Shown here in pieces: positions 62,027 through 64,000 of a stretch of 64,000 nt of DNA (position 1 is the first letter of the stretch; the number at the start of each line of letters is the position of its first letter). The notes under the pieces are model-generated. The model did not search any database. It was not told the DNA's origin and saw only the letters and a program-made list of their open reading frames with translations. The DNA is from an uncultured Clostridia bacterium (lineage in GTDB: Bacteria; Bacillota; Clostridia; Christensenellales; UBA1242), in contig CAMSQA010000008.1 in the NCBI GenBank assembly GCA_947062475.1, positions 1-64,000 on the forward strand. Direction: 5' to 3'. Made by a program: the position numbers and the translations under genes.

Positions 62027-64000
62027 ATGTCTGTTAATGTAAGAAAAGTTAAACAAGGCAAAGTAGAGAGAATGACTTTTGGTCAATGTGAAGAACTTAT
62101 CAAAGTCCCACCACTTCTCGAAATTCAAAAAAAGTCATATAAAGACTTTTTAACGAAGGGCATCAAGAAAACTCTTGATGAATTTTTCCCTGTTACAGAT
62201 TATTCAGGCAAGGCAAAATTGTATATTACTGAAATTTTACCTTTTCAAGAGCCTACTTATGATGTGAAGGAGTGCAAAAGAAGAAGTGCAACTTATTCTT
62301 CACCATTAAAAGTAAAGGCACGTTTTGTTGTTGAAGAAACTGGACAAGCGGTTGAACAAGAAGTATTCATGGGTGATGTGCCAATGATGACCGATCAAGG
62401 CTCTTTTATCTTCAATGGTATTGAGAGAGTTGTCATCAATCAAATTGTCAGAGCACCAAGTGTTTATCTTACAAGAGAAAAAGAAAATAATGCCACACTT
62501 AAAGCACAAATAATTCCTGTTCATGGAAACTGGATTGAAATCAAGCAGGGCGCTAATGAAAACTTAAAGATTGTTTTAGAACGTAAAAGTGTAATCAGTC
62601 TTGGTGTATTTTTAAAATGCTTTGGCTTCTCTAATGAAGAAATCATTAGACTTTTTGGTGACAATCGATATATCAAATATGTAATCGATAAAGAAACTCA
62701 AACAACACAAGAGGAATGTTTACTTGAATTTTCAAGAAAAACTAGACCTACGGACGTTCCTTCAGTTGAAAGCACTAGAAGCTTCTTAAATGCATCTTTC
62801 TTTACTGATGCTTATTATAATCTTTCTAAAGTTGGAAGATATAAGGTCAATAAAAAGCTTGCTCTTAGAGAGCGTCTTCCAGGACTTATCAATGCCGATA
62901 ATATTGTTTCAGAAGGTGAAATTCTAGTTAAAGCAGGAGAGGAGTTTACAGCAAAAACTGCCGATCTTATTCAAAATGCAGGCATAAATGAAGTTTGGAT
63001 TCAATTTAATGGCAAACGTCACCTTATTAGAGGAAACAATCGTGTTACTCTCTCAAAAGTTCTTGACTGCAACCAAGAAGAACTTGGTATTTTTGAGGAT
63101 GTTTATTATCCTGTTCTTAAACAAATTTTGGCTGAAGCATCTTCAAAAGAAGAAGCACTCAAAATAATAAAAGAAAATGCAAAAGATCTTGTCATCACAA
63201 CACTTACAATGGATGATATTTTGGCAACTGTTTCTGCATATCTTGATGTGCTTGAAGGATTTGCTGGAATAGATAAAATCGAGCATCTTTCAAATAAACG
63301 CGTTGCAACTGTTGGAGAACTTACTTGCAATGCATTTAGAACAGGCGTGACAAAACTCTCTGTAAATGTAAAAGAAACTTTGCAAGGACGTGAATTTGTT
63401 GAAGTTACACCTTCACAAATTATGAATCCAAAAGCTGTGAATAAAGCTCTTCGTGATTTCTTCTCTCAATCACAGTTGTCGCAAATCATGGATCAAAAGA
63501 ATCCTCTTTCTGGAATTACTCAGAAACGTCGTGTTTCTGCGATTGGACCTGGAGGTATAAAAAAGGAGAGAGCCGATCCTGAAATTCGTGATATTCACTT
63601 CACTCATTATGGCAGAATTTGTCCTATTGAAACTCCTGAAGGTCAATCAATTGGTCTTTTAAACACTCTTGCCACTTATGTAAGAATAAATGATTATGGC
63701 TTCCTTGAAACTCCTTATAGAGTAGTTGATAAAGAAAGAGGAGTTGTGACAAATGATGTTGTTTATAAAATGGCTGATGTTGAAAATGAAAGCTATATCG
63801 CACAGGCAATTGAGCCTTTAGATGAAGAAGGTCATTTCATAAACTCTCATATTATTTGCCGTCATGGTTCAACAAATATCGATGTTCCAGCAAGCAAAGT
63901 TGATTTTATGGATGTTTCTCCAAAACAACTTGTTTCTGTTGCTACAAGTTTAATTCCTTTTGTTGGCAGTGATGAAGCAAACCGTGCACTTATGGGTGCA
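62027..64000 (+). CDS. rpoB: RNA polymerase beta subunit, 5' part
   Basis: The first 658 codons, open to the right edge. The beta subunit forms the catalytic core of RNA polymerase with beta'. Clear matches are the N-terminal PPLLEIQKKSYKDFL, MTDQGSFIFNGIERVV, the rifampicin region QLSQIMDQKNPLSGITQKRR and HYGRICPIETPEGQ. The residue equivalent to E. coli His526 is Gln499 and that of Phe514 is Ile. AAGGAGAG lies before the ATG. rplJ-rplL, usually its direct neighbours, are about 50 kb away. Confidence 0.98.
   Translation, partial: MSVNVRKVKQGKVERMTFGQCEELIKVPPLLEIQKKSYKDFLTKGIKKTLDEFFPVTDYSGKAKLYITEILPFQEPTYDVKECKRRSATYSSPLKVKARFVVEETGQAVEQEVFMGDVPMMTDQGSFIFNGIERVVINQIVRAPSVYLTREKENNATLKAQIIPVHGNWIEIKQGANENLKIVLERKSVISLGVFLKCFGFSNEEIIRLFGDNRYIKYVIDKETQTTQEECLLEFSRKTRPTDVPSVESTRSFLNASFFTDAYYNLSKVGRYKVNKKLALRERLPGLINADNIVSEGEILVKAGEEFTAKTADLIQNAGINEVWIQFNGKRHLIRGNNRVTLSKVLDCNQEELGIFEDVYYPVLKQILAEASSKEEALKIIKENAKDLVITTLTMDDILATVSAYLDVLEGFAGIDKIEHLSNKRVATVGELTCNAFRTGVTKLSVNVKETLQGREFVEVTPSQIMNPKAVNKALRDFFSQSQLSQIMDQKNPLSGITQKRRVSAIGPGGIKKERADPEIRDIHFTHYGRICPIETPEGQSIGLLNTLATYVRINDYGFLETPYRVVDKERGVVTNDVVYKMADVENESYIAQAIEPLDEEGHFINSHIICRHGSTNIDVPASKVDFMDVSPKQLVSVATSLIPFVGSDEANRALMGA

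Overview
The window is AT-rich bacterial chromosome from an endospore-forming, low-GC Firmicute, most likely an uncultivated Clostridia-like lineage. The evidence is a gerA/gerB/gerC germination operon, spoIIQ and spoIIID, a SpoVB-type flippase, a collagen-like exosporium-type protein, an L10 leader, and the gene pairs pth-mfd and YetF-DUF4363. I see no prophage, insertion sequence, CRISPR array or rRNA. The density is that of an ordinary chromosome, about 43 protein genes, with frequent intrinsic terminators and clear sigma-A promoters.

Layout. 1-1240: 5' part of a collagen-like gene (minus strand, running off the left edge) and tRNA-Glu(UUC) with a duplicated 3' end. 1241-4208: comFC and recD2. 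4394-9770: marR, cysS, an ankyrin protein and an unusual double-domain ThyX-like protein. 9880-11050: rplJ-rplL with their autoregulatory leader. 11307-14889: leuS and an acidic membrane protein. 15027-19951: an envelope protein and the gerA-gerB-gerC operon. 20065-23149: ftsH and a membrane protein. 23220-28747: a P-type ATPase, a CCA-adding enzyme and a VanW protein. 28881-32614: TVP38/TMEM64, a 51-residue LysM protein, SpoVB, YetF and DUF4363. 32691-40357: an envelope protein, then a degenerate GlmU-like gene with pth and mfd, then a SurA/PrsA-like lipoprotein. 40465-45393: envelope and sporulation genes including spoIIQ, acpP and spoIIID. 45540-47681: hflX, DUF1858 and PRC-barrel genes. 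47962-61713: a PrgI/VirB3-VirB4 fusion ATPase and a 3642-residue Ig-like/GLUG lipoprotein. 62027-64000: the 5' part of rpoB.

The most interesting signals are these. (1) A recurring leaderless-gene architecture, in which the -10 box ends exactly 6 nt before the ATG and there is no Shine-Dalgarno sequence (recD2, the GlmU-like gene, hflX, DUF1858; probably also 40465 and 28881). (2) A VirB4-type secretion ATPase with a fused PrgI-like membrane domain and no conjugation genes in view, next to a giant lipoprotein. (3) A tandem ThyX-like protein whose two halves each keep a different part of the catalytic signature. (4) An attenuator hairpin in the rpoB leader, and a Gln in RpoB at the position of the rifampicin-contact His526. 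(5) A degenerate editing motif in LeuRS.
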